Positions 1 to 9,971 of a stretch of DNA of 64,000 nt are shown here, piece after piece. A program made the translations under genes and the position numbers. The notes beneath the pieces were generated by a model. The model was not told where the DNA came from, searched no databases, and saw nothing but the letters and a program-made list of their open reading frames with translations. This stretch comes from Bacteroides uniformis (GTDB lineage Bacteria > Bacteroidota > Bacteroidia > Bacteroidales > Bacteroidaceae): contig NZ_CP102263.1 of assembly GCF_025147485.1 (NCBI RefSeq), positions 819,501-883,500 of the forward strand, read 5' to 3'. The first letter of the stretch is position 1; every line of letters starts with the position of its first letter.

Positions 1-761
1 GAATAAACCTTATCCGTGTTATATGCATAAAGGATATTATGTAGTCCCTTCTCCCGCAAGAAGTTTACAGTATACCGCCACAATGCGGCATATTCTTCGG
101 CATAGCAACGTTCGGTCCCCCACCAGAAGAAACTACCCGAGTGTTCATGGTAGGGACGGAAAATGAATGGAATCAGCACTCCTCGCTCATCACGCCATTG
201 ATGGAAATTCTTGGCAAGCCTCTCTAACCAGGAATTGAACATCTCATGATTGCAACCGCCGGGCAATATACTTCTTACCGCATTCATTCTGTCGGCAGAA
301 AGCATCTTGACCTCCCATGCCGAACCGGCACCGTTGGGTTCTTTCACTCCCGGCCACTGTGAAGTGATGGGGTTCACGCAATGCCAGCTGACAGTGATGA
401 TACCATTTTGTCCATGGAACCAGCGCACTCTTTCAGCCATATTGGCGAATGCGACCGAGTCGAGGCTCAAAGTCCCTCCCAATTCTATTTCACCCAACTC
501 GAAACCCGCCACAGCAGGATAATCGCCTACAGCCTCTTTGGTATCGGAACGTCCCGGTTCATACCACCAAGTATGCCCCGTCATCAAATCGTCCTGATGC
601 CCGTACATAATTCCTTTGGATTGGATGTTCAGTAAACGTGTGAAAAGCTGTTTGGCTTCCGGAGTTGCGTCCGGATCGGCGGGTTGCCATGTCTGTGCAG
701 GCACCGACAAGCTGACAGCAAATGCCGCCATCAAAATACTAATACTCTTTTTCATATTCAT
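1..761 (-). CDS. GH26 endo-beta-1,4-mannanase, partial (C-terminus off left edge)
   Basis: Secreted mannan endo-1,4-beta-mannosidase that cuts the beta-mannan backbone. About 253 codons are present, starting at ATG 761 (a second ATG at 755 is equally possible). A signal peptide spans roughly residues 1-22, ending in VPAQ. GH26 hallmarks are visible: GHQDD near residue 55, HTWWYEPG near 63-70, and the acid/base motif RPYHEHSGSFFWWG with Glu near residue 206. The catalytic nucleophile lies beyond the edge. It is the last gene seen of a minus-strand operon behind the IPT lipoprotein, SusD, SusC and an epimerase, so it probably acts on the mannan bound by that uptake complex. Family call is firm; exact substrate (mannan, gluco- or galactomannan) is inferred. 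Confidence 0.9.
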   Translation of the reverse strand, partial: MNMKKSISILMAAFAVSLSVPAQTWQPADPDATPEAKQLFTRLLNIQSKGIMYGHQDDLMTGHTWWYEPGRSDTKEAVGDYPAVAGFELGEIELGGTLSLDSVAFANMAERVRWFHGQNGIITVSWHCVNPITSQWPGVKEPNGAGSAWEVKMLSADRMNAVRSILPGGCNHEMFNSWLERLAKNFHQWRDERGVLIPFIFRPYHEHSGSFFWWGTERCYAEEYAALWRYTVNFLREKGLHNILYAYNTDKVY

Positions 762-779
762 AATTTTATATGTTAAGGA

Positions 780-1151
780 TTACTCCAGTATAGGGATGAA
801 CTTTTTCTCAAATACAAATTTGCGGTTGTGCAAATTTAGTACGGTCACATCAAGCTCTTCCGATGTTTGGAAACTGGGGGCAATAATTGTAATGCTGGTT
901 GCAGATTGCGACACAATGGTGCAGATTTCCGTACCGATTGTAATACCAGTACTTGAGACAAGGTCGGAGCCCAGGTTCTCGCCCTGAATGGTGATGGCAA
1001 CTCCCGGTACTGCGCTCAGAGGGCTGACTGCTGTTATCGTGGAGATTTTCCATGGAATGTCATAATTTTCAGAAAACTCGAATTCGTTGTCACTGCATCC
1101 CACTACCAATACAGCAAGGGCAAGTAGGAAGATATAGGTGAAATGTTTCAT
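780..1151 (-). CDS. IPT/TIG-domain lipoprotein of the mannan PUL
   Basis: Small lipoprotein of about 123 residues. The signal sequence has a lipobox ending VVGC with Cys19, so it is predicted to be membrane-anchored and, given the acidic residues after Cys, surface-exposed. After a short linker the rest is a single beta-rich domain with the pattern of IPT/TIG folds (ITAVSPLSAVPGVAITIQGENLG, shown here as a motif, residues about 40-62). IPT domains in SusE/SGBP-type proteins act as rigid spacers; here no separate carbohydrate-binding domain follows, which makes it unusually short. An in-frame ATG nine bases upstream (1160) is an alternative start. It sits between susD and the GH26 gene, spacing 17-25 bp, implying co-transcription. 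A glycan-binding accessory role is inference. Confidence 0.75.
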   Translation of the reverse strand: MKHFTYIFLLALAVLVVGCSDNEFEFSENYDIPWKISTITAVSPLSAVPGVAITIQGENLGSDLVSSTGITIGTEICTIVSQSATSITIIAPSFQTSEELDVTVLNLHNRKFVFEKKFIPILE

Positions 1152-1176
1152 TGTTTGCATATGTCAAAAGATAAAA

Positions 1177-2922
1177 TTAATTGTTATGATTCGGTTCAAT
1201 GTTCCAGTAGGTGATTTCAGTGTTGGGAATGGCCAGTAAAGGCAAGTAACGTTCACCTCCACCGATTCCAGGCACATTTACCTTAAGGCAATATTGCTGG
1301 ATGTTGTTACCTATGCCCGGTATGCGGATTTCCATGTCTGCATTGTTGTTGGTATTGACGGGACCTGCACCTCCGGTGCGATATTGGTCTTTTACTTTGC
1401 TTAGTCGGTCAAGCAAACGGCCTGTACGAATCAAGTCGTATGTGCGTATATTTTCCATGCCTAGTTCTAGGCGGCGTTCATTCCAGATGGCTTCAAGCAG
1501 TGCCTGGCCTGTTACGGAGCTATCAAGGTCTGGGATGTTAGGCGTAATGTCAGGGTAGACGAATTCCCTAGGTGATCCAATCATGAACCCTTGGCAATAA
1601 GAAGATTCTCGGGCACGCCTACGCACTTCATTGACTTTTTGCCGAGCTTCATCTTCTCTTTGTAAATAATAGGCAGCTTCGGCATGCATTAGCAGTATGT
1701 CGGCATACCTGATAACAAATATGGCTTTGGTTGTACCAGTCAGCAAGGCATCTCGCCCTGATTCACCGTCATAGGTAGCCATTTTGCGACTATAGTAGTT
1801 GGTCATCATCTGTCCAGCTCTGTCAGGGAAATTAGAAGGAATACCATACAAGATTCCGTTGTTATAGCCGATGCCGTAAACTGTACAGCTCAGACGTGGG
1901 TCGGTTATATCGAAGGCGTCTACCAGATCCTGGGTGGGTTGGTTAAACCCCCAACCGCCGGCTGCGCTTCTATTTCTCTCGAAGAACCAAGAAAGAACCA
2001 TGCCTGCATTCTGACTTCCGTTTTTACCAGTGTATTCAAACAATGATTCCCTTCGGTAATCGCCGTCAGTGATTTCCTCGAACAAGGTGGCGTAATTAGG
2101 CACTAACTGATAACTTCCGGAAGTGATGATGGAGTTTGTGATGTCATATAGGTCTTGCCAAGTGTTCGAACATTCAGCATCTGTACCTAGTCTGTAGAGC
2201 ATGACACGTGCCAACATACCACGAGCAGCGCCTTTAGAAGCACGTCCCAAATCACTTGAGCCGTATTCTTCCCGGTTGGGCAACAATTCTTCGGCCTCTT
2301 TCAACTCGTCAATGATGAACTGCATGGTTTCCGAGTAGGAGGAACGAGGAATGGAACCGAAGTCAGAGGCCGTGACCGAAGAACGGAAGATAGGCATGCC
2401 ACCATAATGCTGCAACAAATAATAATAGTAGTAAGCTCGGAAGAAGTGTGCTTCACCCATCATGCGTTGTTTTATATTAGCAGGAAAATTGGCATTGGCT
2501 ATATTGTCCAGGATGAAGTTTGCACGCGAAACACCCCAGAAGCCATGTATGTAGAAGTAGTTGTTCAAGGCTAGTGAAGGCGTGAGCTGGAACATGGTGA
2601 GCTGTGTTAGGCCATTGGGATTGTCAGCAGGCTGACTCCCTTTCTCTGAATCGTCTGACATCATGCTGCCAAAGTAACAGTCAAAATGATTGTCCACCCA
2701 ATCGCCATCCGGACCACTGCCGCGGCTGAATGTAAGCATATTATACAGCCCAACAATAGCAAGTTCTACATTGTCTTGAGTCTGCATGAAAGTGATACTT
2801 GATTCTTGTCCTTGTGGCTGTACTTTGTTTAGGAAGTCATTGCAGCCACTATTTATCAGAGCAATGCTCATCAACGCACCAGCTATGATTTTATTATTGC
2901 TTAGTCTGATTTTCAATTTCAT
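1177..2922 (-). CDS. SusD/RagB-family outer-membrane glycan-binding lipoprotein
   Basis: Lipoprotein lid of a SusCD uptake complex, 581 residues. Signal peptide II with lipobox INSGC (Cys27). The family pattern is clear: aromatic-rich helical TPR-like region (MMGEAHFFRAYYYYYLLQHYGG near residues 155-176 as a motif), the conserved RYADILLMHAEAAYYL stretch near 415 and the C-terminal ERRLELGMENIRTYDLIRTG signature near 500. It lies 18 bp downstream of the susC gene on the same strand, the invariant SusC-SusD order. By context it presents beta-mannan or manno-oligosaccharides to its SusC partner; ligand specificity cannot be read from sequence. Confidence 0.95.
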   Translation of the reverse strand: MKLKIRLSNNKIIAGALMSIALINSGCNDFLNKVQPQGQESSITFMQTQDNVELAIVGLYNMLTFSRGSGPDGDWVDNHFDCYFGSMMSDDSEKGSQPADNPNGLTQLTMFQLTPSLALNNYFYIHGFWGVSRANFILDNIANANFPANIKQRMMGEAHFFRAYYYYYLLQHYGGMPIFRSSVTASDFGSIPRSSYSETMQFIIDELKEAEELLPNREEYGSSDLGRASKGAARGMLARVMLYRLGTDAECSNTWQDLYDITNSIITSGSYQLVPNYATLFEEITDGDYRRESLFEYTGKNGSQNAGMVLSWFFERNRSAAGGWGFNQPTQDLVDAFDITDPRLSCTVYGIGYNNGILYGIPSNFPDRAGQMMTNYYSRKMATYDGESGRDALLTGTTKAIFVIRYADILLMHAEAAYYLQREDEARQKVNEVRRRARESSYCQGFMIGSPREFVYPDITPNIPDLDSSVTGQALLEAIWNERRLELGMENIRTYDLIRTGRLLDRLSKVKDQYRTGGAGPVNTNNNADMEIRIPGIGNNIQQYCLKVNVPGIGGGERYLPLLAIPNTEITYWNIEPNHNN

Positions 2923-2940
2923 AATGAAGATATTTTAAGA

Positions 2941-5900
2941 TTATAAGGAAATGTTAAAACCCAATACGAAGGTACGCGGACGCGGATACGAGGCAAGGTC
3001 AACTCCGATGCTTAGCGGATTCCCCAGAAGGTCTCCCATCTCAGGATCAAATCCGCTATATTTTGTCAATACGAAGACGTTGTCTATTGAGCCGTAAATA
3101 CGTAGTTTGCTGACATTGAATTTCTTGGTGAACGTGCTGGGTAACGTATAGCCAAGCTGGAGGTTTTTCATGCGCAGATAAGAACCGTCCTCCACATAGC
3201 GATCGGAAAAACGTGCGTTTTCATTCGGGTCAGAGGCAATCAGTCTGGGATAGACGTTGGTGGTTCCTTCGCCATGCCAGCGATTCATCATCTTCTTAGA
3301 CATGTTCCATTGGCCAAATTCAGAAGAGTATATGTCCATCACGAGGGCATTGGCTATCTCATTGCCCACGCATGACTGCATGAACATAGAGAAATCGAAG
3401 CCTTTGTAGTTGGCGGTCAGGTTGAGGCCAAATGTAGCATCTGGCATGCCGCTACCCAAGTAGGTACGATCTTCGGGATTCAGAGGTAGTCCGTCATTGG
3501 CTGTCTTCAGAAATTTTACGTCACCAGGTGCTGCGTTGGGTTGAATCAGTTGGCCGTCGGGGGTCTTGTAATTGTTGATTTCATCCCAGTTCTGGAAAAT
3601 ACCGTCGGTCTTATAACCATAGAAATAGGCCATTTCCCGTCCTACTTCCGTACGGGTAAAGTTCTCCGCTTTACGGGCTACGCCGCCACCGTATATTGGG
3701 TCTGGTGAACCAAGGGAAAGTACTTTGTTCTTGACGAATGAAGCATTGGCAGAAATAGAGTAGGAAAAGTCTTTGCCTATTTTGTCATTCCAGCGGAGGG
3801 TCACTTCCAGACCTTTGTTACGCATAGAGCCAGCATTGGTGTTGGCACGTCCCATTCCAACATACAGAGGGATTGGGGTACGCAGAATCATATCTTTGGT
3901 AGTACGTACAAAGTAATCAATTGTACCGGTCAGACGCATGTTTAAGGTTCCGAAATCAATCCCGAAGTTCACCTGTTCAGCTGTTTCCCAAGCCAGCTCG
4001 GAGTTGGCGAATGTGCGTTGTATCTCTCCCTGCTGTAATTGATCGCCGATGACAGCCCTGTAGCTGGAATTCATCAGAGAGATGTAACCGAACTGTGCGG
4101 CACTAGCTTCATTTCCTACTTGGCCCCAGCCCATTCTCACTTTCAGTTGCTCGAAAGGTGTCTTGTCTTTCAAGAACTCTTCTTCGTGGGCATTCCAGCC
4201 CAGAGAGAATGATGGGAAGAATCCCCACTTTTGGGAGTCTGCAAACTTGGACGTACCGTCATAACGACCGGTTACAGTCAACAGGTATTTGGAAGCAAAT
4301 GTATAGTTGATGCGTCCGAAGTAGGAAGCCATACGCGAGATAGTGGGCATGGAGTTCGACGATGTTTTGGAAGACTGCGTCAGTGAGTTATCTATGTACC
4401 ATAAGTTAGGATTTTCAGGTACATCGGCAGCCGTACCGCTCAGGGTTGAGTAACGAAAATCCTGAATTTCAGCACCCAATGTAGAATTGATACTGTGCTT
4501 GCCTATCACACGGTTGTACATCAAATAGCCATTCCACAACCAGGAAGTGAAGTTGTTGCGTGACATGGTCAGCGAGCTATTGGTGTTGTTCTGGTTAGAG
4601 GCTACGTACCAGACGGGCGTATAGCGTTTGCTCTCATTAAAGTTGGCTCGTATACCATATTGGGTACGAAATGACAGGCCTTTAACCTTGGCAATATTGT
4701 CCATTTGTAGCGTGAAGTTACCTACGAACATATTGCTGATGGAGTGTCCGTATTTGTCTGAGCCCAAATAAATGGAACGTGCAGGATGGTAAGACGGATC
4801 GCTGAATAGAATCTCGCCCCAGTTGTCGTTGTATTCATCCCATGCTGGAATCATCGGATCGGCACGCATCACGGCCGGCCAAATGGAGCCGAAGTAATTT
4901 CCGTCACCGTTTCCTCCCTTTGAACTACGATGCGAATAGACCGCATTGATGCCCAGTGTCAGGTCCAAGGGCAATTTGTAGGTGTTGTTGATACGTCCTG
5001 TCAAGATGTCCATAGAATTATATTTCAAGACACCTTCTTGCTTAGCGTAAGTAGCACCTATGCTAAAGGTTTGGCGATCCGTACCTCCGTTGATGTCCAG
5101 ATTGTAATTCTGTGAATAGCCCGTGCGCGACACTTCGTCTTCCCAGTTTGTTCCTTCGTATTTATTGTCGATGACGTAGTTGTACATCGCTTCATCGCGG
5201 GCACTTAGCGGTGTATTGCTGTTGGCAGCAAGCTCTTTCTTTAGTGTAGCAAATTCCCAGGCATTTAGTAAATCCATATGCTTGGTCGTTTTGGCCATAC
5301 TAATATAGGCGGTGGCGTTGATGCTTGTCTTTGAATTATACTGTCCTCCTTTGGTTTTTATCAGTACCACTCCATTAGCACCACGTGATCCATAAATAGC
5401 TGTAGCCGATGCATCCTTCAATATTTCAAGGCTTTCAATATCCTGTGGTGATAAATAATCAATGTCAGATACAGGAAACCCATCCACCACATATAGTGGG
5501 TCAGAAGAGTTTATAGTTCCATAGCCACGTACTCGGATTTTAGTTCCGGCACCCGGTGCTCCTGAATTGCTGGTTACGTCTACACCTGCTACACGACCGG
5601 CAATAGCCTGACCAATATCGGTAGTAGAAAGCTGATTCAGTTCACTGGTAGTGACCTTGCCTACTGAACCTGTCAAATCCGATTTTCTTACTGTACCATA
5701 ACCTACCACCACCACTTCATCAATCAACATGATGTCATCGCTTAAAGTGACATTTATTATCCGACGTTTGTTTACTGCTATTTCTTGGGAAGTATATCCC
5801 ACAGAAGAAAAAACCAATGTTCCATTTTCAGGAACGGTCAACTGATATTTACCCTCCACATCAGTAATTGTTCCGGTTGATGTTCCTTTCAATAGGACAT

Positions 5901-6054
5901 TAGCACCGATAACGGCCTCCTTGTTACTGTCTGTTACGGTTCCTGAAATAGTAATACTCTGGGCAATGAGTTCCGTTGGCATTACGAATAAAAGAAGTAA
6001 ATACCTTAGAAAAAGAAATAGACTTTTCCTCTCTTGAATAAGTACATGTTTCAT
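2941..6054 (-). CDS. SusC/RagA-family TonB-dependent transporter (mannan PUL)
   Basis: Outer-membrane TonB-dependent importer of 1037 residues, the usual length. Order: signal peptide ending near IAQS (about residue 33), carboxypeptidase-D regulatory-like beta-sandwich (ISGTVTD...VGYTSQEI, about 35-105), TonB box region DEVVVVGYGT near 115, plug domain with RVRGYGTINSSDPLYVVDG near 170-190, and a 22-stranded barrel ending in the aromatic-rich C-terminal strand GFNISL. It imports oligosaccharides captured by the adjacent SusD. It lies 87 bp downstream of the epimerase gene, a gap containing a 9-bp stem hairpin (6096-6122), so it may have its own promoter or an RNA processing site there. Confidence 0.96.
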   Translation of the reverse strand: MKHVLIQERKSLFLFLRYLLLLFVMPTELIAQSITISGTVTDSNKEAVIGANVLLKGTSTGTITDVEGKYQLTVPENGTLVFSSVGYTSQEIAVNKRRIINVTLSDDIMLIDEVVVVGYGTVRKSDLTGSVGKVTTSELNQLSTTDIGQAIAGRVAGVDVTSNSGAPGAGTKIRVRGYGTINSSDPLYVVDGFPVSDIDYLSPQDIESLEILKDASATAIYGSRGANGVVLIKTKGGQYNSKTSINATAYISMAKTTKHMDLLNAWEFATLKKELAANSNTPLSARDEAMYNYVIDNKYEGTNWEDEVSRTGYSQNYNLDINGGTDRQTFSIGATYAKQEGVLKYNSMDILTGRINNTYKLPLDLTLGINAVYSHRSSKGGNGDGNYFGSIWPAVMRADPMIPAWDEYNDNWGEILFSDPSYHPARSIYLGSDKYGHSISNMFVGNFTLQMDNIAKVKGLSFRTQYGIRANFNESKRYTPVWYVASNQNNTNSSLTMSRNNFTSWLWNGYLMYNRVIGKHSINSTLGAEIQDFRYSTLSGTAADVPENPNLWYIDNSLTQSSKTSSNSMPTISRMASYFGRINYTFASKYLLTVTGRYDGTSKFADSQKWGFFPSFSLGWNAHEEEFLKDKTPFEQLKVRMGWGQVGNEASAAQFGYISLMNSSYRAVIGDQLQQGEIQRTFANSELAWETAEQVNFGIDFGTLNMRLTGTIDYFVRTTKDMILRTPIPLYVGMGRANTNAGSMRNKGLEVTLRWNDKIGKDFSYSISANASFVKNKVLSLGSPDPIYGGGVARKAENFTRTEVGREMAYFYGYKTDGIFQNWDEINNYKTPDGQLIQPNAAPGDVKFLKTANDGLPLNPEDRTYLGSGMPDATFGLNLTANYKGFDFSMFMQSCVGNEIANALVMDIYSSEFGQWNMSKKMMNRWHGEGTTNVYPRLIASDPNENARFSDRYVEDGSYLRMKNLQLGYTLPSTFTKKFNVSKLRIYGSIDNVFVLTKYSGFDPEMGDLLGNPLSIGVDLASYPRPRTFVLGFNISL

Positions 6055-6095
6055 AAAAAATAATTTAAGTTAAACAATAGGTGTTTGCGAATCCA

Positions 6096-6122
6096 CATAA
6101 TGATTCCATACTGATCATTATG
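6096..6122 (-). other. Hairpin between epimerase and susC genes
   Basis: A 9-bp perfect inverted repeat (CATAATGAT at 6096-6104 and its complement at 6114-6122) with a 9-base loop. No T tract follows in the direction of transcription, so it does not look like an intrinsic terminator; it may stabilise or process the transcript between the epimerase gene and the highly expressed susC. Confidence 0.3.
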
Positions 6123-6141
6123 AGTGTATTTGATTATAGGG

Positions 6142-7362
6142 TCACTGTTTTTTATGAGTTTCAGGCAAAAAACAATCCATTATTTCCATGTACATACGTC
6201 CGTTGTGATACGGACATTTCCAGAATCCCGCCTTGTCATCATCGGTGTTCACCGTGCCGTCGGCACGCACGCTCCAATGCCATTCTCCGTACTTGTAGTC
6301 TACCAGATGCTGCTTGATGAAGTCCCAACATCGGAGAGCCTTCTGCATGGCCACTTCGTCATCAAAGTGCTGGTAGAGGTTGGCATGTCCCACTACGTTC
6401 TCGGCCTGCACCCACCAGTGGCGGTCAGTATCGGTCTTTCCTTTATCCAGAAAAGTCTCGTATATCATGCTGCCGTCGGGCGTCAATCCTTCATCGGCAG
6501 CGGCAGCGATGTATTCTACAAGTGGTTCCACTTTCTCCAGGAGATCCTTATCGCCCAGAACAAGGGCAGCCTCGTGTATCAACCAGGAGGCTTCGATGTC
6601 GTGCCCATAGGAGACAATGCGGTATTTACTAACCCAATCATCATTGAAGAACAATTCCAGATGACCGGTCTTGATATTCAGAATCCATTCCGTGAAAAGG
6701 CCTATCAAATTGCGCAGTTGCCTCTCCAGACGGGTATCCTTCCACACGCGGAAAAGATTGGTATAAGGTTCCAGAATATGCAGATGGGTATTCATCGTCT
6801 TGCGCTCGTTCTCATCCTTGGCGCTGAGGCGCATGTCGGCTATTTCTCCCCATTCGCGGGTCAAGGCTTCGCAATAACCGTTTTTCACGGGGTCGAAGCT
6901 ATGCTCTTCGATGGTCTCGAACAAGCGGATGGCATATGCCAGCGCTTCATCATCGCCCGTGGCACGGGCATATTCACTCAGCCCGTAGATGGCGAACCCC
7001 AAAGCATAAATCTGCTTCTTGGTATCGAGCGGATTGCCTTTATAGTCGAGAGACCAGTAAACTCCACCAAATTCATTGTCATAGAAACGGTCGATAAGAG
7101 TACGTTTGGCACGCGTAGCCGTTTCCAGATACTCCGGCCTCTTCAGCAAGCGGTATGCAGCCGAGAAGGTCCACAAGATGCGGGCGTTCAGGATTGCCCC
7201 CTTTTCTGCTTCGGGCTTCACCTCCTCCCGGCCCGTGATACGGCCGTAGAAACCGCCGTTCACTTCATCCGTCATTCTATTTATCCAGAAGGGGAGGATA
7301 TTGGAAACCAGCTCCTCCTCCATCTCTTGTCTCATCCTCATTATAATATCCAATACAGCCAT
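6142..7362 (-). CDS. AGE-family epimerase, probable mannobiose/cellobiose 2-epimerase
   Basis: Cytoplasmic (no signal peptide) (alpha/alpha)6-barrel enzyme of the N-acylglucosamine 2-epimerase superfamily, 406 residues, the usual size. Diagnostic motifs: SYGHDIEASWLIHEA near residue 250 and RHWWVQAENVVG near 315, the His pair used in C2 epimerisation; HWWVQAE is the form found in cellobiose/mannobiose 2-epimerases rather than in renal-binding-protein-type GlcNAc epimerases. In Bacteroides fragilis a mannobiose 2-epimerase is linked to a GH26 mannanase and a mannosylglucose phosphorylase, converting mannobiose to mannosylglucose. Here the GH26 gene is in the same operon; a GH130 phosphorylase and a symporter would be expected off the left edge. 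It is first in the operon. Substrate is inferred from context. Confidence 0.85.
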   Translation of the reverse strand: MAVLDIIMRMRQEMEEELVSNILPFWINRMTDEVNGGFYGRITGREEVKPEAEKGAILNARILWTFSAAYRLLKRPEYLETATRAKRTLIDRFYDNEFGGVYWSLDYKGNPLDTKKQIYALGFAIYGLSEYARATGDDEALAYAIRLFETIEEHSFDPVKNGYCEALTREWGEIADMRLSAKDENERKTMNTHLHILEPYTNLFRVWKDTRLERQLRNLIGLFTEWILNIKTGHLELFFNDDWVSKYRIVSYGHDIEASWLIHEAALVLGDKDLLEKVEPLVEYIAAAADEGLTPDGSMIYETFLDKGKTDTDRHWWVQAENVVGHANLYQHFDDEVAMQKALRCWDFIKQHLVDYKYGEWHWSVRADGTVNTDDDKAGFWKCPYHNGRMYMEIMDCFLPETHKKQ

Positions 7363-8469
7363 AACTTGATTAAGATTAGAAAATCCATATATAATAACCG
7401 TTTTAATATTGTCTGATAAATATGGTTACATATAACAGAAACATAAACTTCATAAAACGATTATTTCAACAATGGATATATATTTCTGATGGAAATATCC
7501 GCATTGTTATCGTGTTTTCATTTGTTTTATGCAAAAATAGAAAACAAGTATAAATAATAATAATACTTTATTATCTATATATAATACATAACGTACAGTA
7601 TCAGCATACAATGCATATAATACTATACATACATAATAATAGCCTATATAAACTAATAATCCTGCTGTGTTAAGATTACCATGTGAATGATATGATATTA
7701 TTTTATCTATATATAATACTAAAACACCATTTGTGAAAGAATATAGATTCAAGAATTAAAACCACAAAAGATAATAAATCAAGATAAAAAGTAAATAGGA
7801 ACAATATAGTTACTTCACGACTATAATCGACGGGCAAACCAATGACAGTGCCGGAAAACAAGTGGAGGAAATATAAAACTCTCTCCACATACACCAAGGT
7901 ACGTCTATCCATTGCCCGTTCATGTCCCCTGCCTTGTGAAGCATTAAGGTATGGAACTGAAGGGATATTATTATTCAGCCGGTAAGGATATAATGAATCT
8001 TTGCCATTCTGACCAATACTTGATACAAGGGCTGGTCATAAAGAAACGATGAATATGGGATATGGCTTACTGTCAGTTCATCATCGGCAGAAGGGTTATC
8101 TCAGTATCACTATGGGAACTAATCCCACAACTGGACTCTGTATTGGTCTCCCGTTCTATCCATCATTGGCAATTCTGGCTTTGGATGAAGTGTTGGATAC
8201 ATGACTACTTAGGAAATGGAATATAAAATTGGAATAATATAAAATATTTTATATATTCATACTGCACTATACCCGTTCTGTGGGGCATGATAAGTCAGTC
8301 TTTTTTCTTATATTATAGGTGGGTAGCGTTTTACACACTCTAGGGATAGATAGTTTTTTACCGGTTAATCAGTTGATATTCAATTTAGAAAGTCGTATCA
8401 TGTTGTATTTTCCAAGGAGCCGAATTTTGAATGTTTACCACTAGCGGATGATATTTACCCTCCTAAAAA
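7363..8469. other. Gene-poor AT-rich region with a short coding remnant
   Basis: About 1.1 kb without a convincing gene. Two minus-strand open frames (81 and 69 codons) lie in very AT-rich, low-complexity DNA and look accidental. A 17-bp perfect direct repeat (TTATCTATATATAATAC) occurs at 7571-7587 and 7703-7719. From about 7950 to 8204 base composition becomes more gene-like (see the remnant at 8049). It should contain the promoter of the epimerase-SusCD operon, but I found no TAnnTTTG box close to the epimerase start. Confidence 0.5.
8049..8204 (+). pseudogene. Short coding remnant of unknown gene
   Basis: A 51-codon open frame with near-normal codon composition in otherwise AT-rich DNA, ending LAILALDEVLDT and then a stop. 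An overlapping frame just upstream (7951-8052, 33 codons) has similar composition, so the pair may be a frameshifted tail of a longer vanished gene. I do not recognise the family and no start signal is evident. It sits beside a dead insertion sequence, consistent with a region undergoing decay. Confidence 0.25.
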
Positions 8470-8499
8470 GGGACATTCATTAAATATTATAAAACCATC

Positions 8500-8541
8500 C
8501 AACTAATTCATACACAATGCATTGCGAATTAGTTGTTTTTT
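8500..8541 (+). terminator. Hairpin plus T run at the left end of the IS
   Basis: Perfect 10-bp inverted repeat (CAACTAATTC at 8500-8509, complement at 8526-8535) enclosing a second small palindrome (CAATGCATTG, 8515-8524), followed by six T. This has the form of an intrinsic terminator placed ahead of the transposase, as many insertion sequences carry to avoid activation by outside transcription. Confidence 0.55.
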
Positions 8542-8608
8542 GTATCTTTAGGTACCCCCCTCAAATAAGGTCTGGAAGCCAAAACGGGGGAAATTCCCCA
8601 GCAAAGAT

Positions 8609-9971
8609 ATGGCTAAGATACAACATATTTCGGAAATCCACCCTACTTTGGGCTTTACAGAATTTGATATTCTGGAAAAATATCGCAGGAGTTTTAAGGA
8701 GAGTGAACTTGGCAGGCTTCATTCGGTGTTTCCGTTTGAGCATATGGGCAAAGCCGCAGGCTTGTCAGACCGGCGTCTGGGCCGCATGAACATTTTCAGT
8801 CATTCCGCAAAGATAGCCCTTATGGTCCTAAAGGCCTACACCGGGTTCTCTGACAGACAGTTGGTGGAACATCTGAACGGGAACATACACTACCAGATGT
8901 TCTGCGGAATTATGATAGCCCCATCCTTTCCAATAACTAACTTCAAAATAGTCAGTGCCATCCGTAATGAGATAGCATCCCGTCTTGACATTGATTCCTT
9001 CCAGGAGATCCTGGCTTCACACTGGAAACCATACCTTGAGAATCTTCACGTGTGCATGACAGATGCCACATGCTACGAGAGCCACATACGTTTTCCTACG
9101 GACATGAAGCTTCTTTGGGAAAGCATCGAATGGCTCTACAGGCATATCTGCAAGCATTGCTGTGAGCCTGGCATAAGGCGTCCGCGTAACAAATACAAGA
9201 ATGTGACGGAATCCTATCTGTCCTACTGCAAGAAAAGAAAAAGGAAGGCCTCAAGGACAAGGATGCTCAAGCGCCGTATGATTAGGCTTCTTGAAAAGCT
9301 CATCAGTCAAAGGGATGGGATTCATAGCCGATACGGCACTTCACTCCGGTATACACAGGATTACCGGAAGCGTCTTTCCATCATCAGAAAGGTTCTTGTA
9401 CAGGAAAAGGAAATGTTTGAAGGCCGAAAAGTCAGTGATCGCATCGTCAGCATCAACCGCCATTATATACGTCCCATCGTAAGAGGCAAGGAAACCAAAC
9501 CCATCGAGTTCGGTGCAAAGGTCAATAATATACAGATAGACGGAGTATCGTTCATCGAACACCTCTCGTTCAAGGCTTTCAATGAGGGTATACGCTTGAA
9601 GGAATGTATCCGTATCCAGCAGAAGCTGATGAATGTAAGGGTAAGATGTGTGGCTGCCGATTCCATATATGCCAATAATGCCAACAGGAAGTTCTGTACG
9701 AAATACGGGGATATCCACTTCCTTTGCACGCAAGGGAAGGGCAGCAAAAGATGAGCCCTTGAGGAAGGTGCTCAGAAGTGAGCTCTCAAAAGAAAGGGCC
9801 ACCCGGCTTAAAGGAAGCTTCGGTACTCAAAAGCAGCAACATTACTCGCTTTCAAGGATAAAGGCCAGGAACAGGAAGACGGAAATCCTGTGAATTTTCT
9901 TCGGAATACATACGGCAAATACCATACTGATGATTGACAAGATCAAAAACAGAACGGTGAAAGCAGCATGA
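8609..9971 (+). pseudogene. IS1182-family transposase, inactivated by three lesions
   Basis: DDE transposase with the N-terminal InsH/DUF772-like helical domain (HSVFPFEHMGKAAGLSDRRLG region, about residues 35-55) and a C-terminal catalytic domain. The frame opened at ATG 8609 runs to a stop at 9754, but homology continues in the next frame: ISTSFARKGRAAKDEPLRK and GSFGTQKQQHYSLSR. The shift maps to a GGGG run at 9707-9710, consistent with one extra base. In the downstream frame the motif expected as LEGSFG reads LKGSFG (AAA at 9810-9812), replacing the catalytic Glu, and a TGA at 9891-9893 interrupts KTEIL-IFFGIHTAN where Trp is expected. The reading then ends at 9971. The family call is firm; the element is dead. 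Confidence 0.8.

Noticed and set aside
6124..7416. A 430-codon plus-strand open frame
   Set aside because: It is the antisense shadow of the epimerase gene and its translation lacks any domain pattern.
7507..7912. Two minus-strand open frames of 81 and 69 codons
   Set aside because: Very AT-rich, Tyr/Leu/Ile-biased translations with no recognisable domain or start signal.
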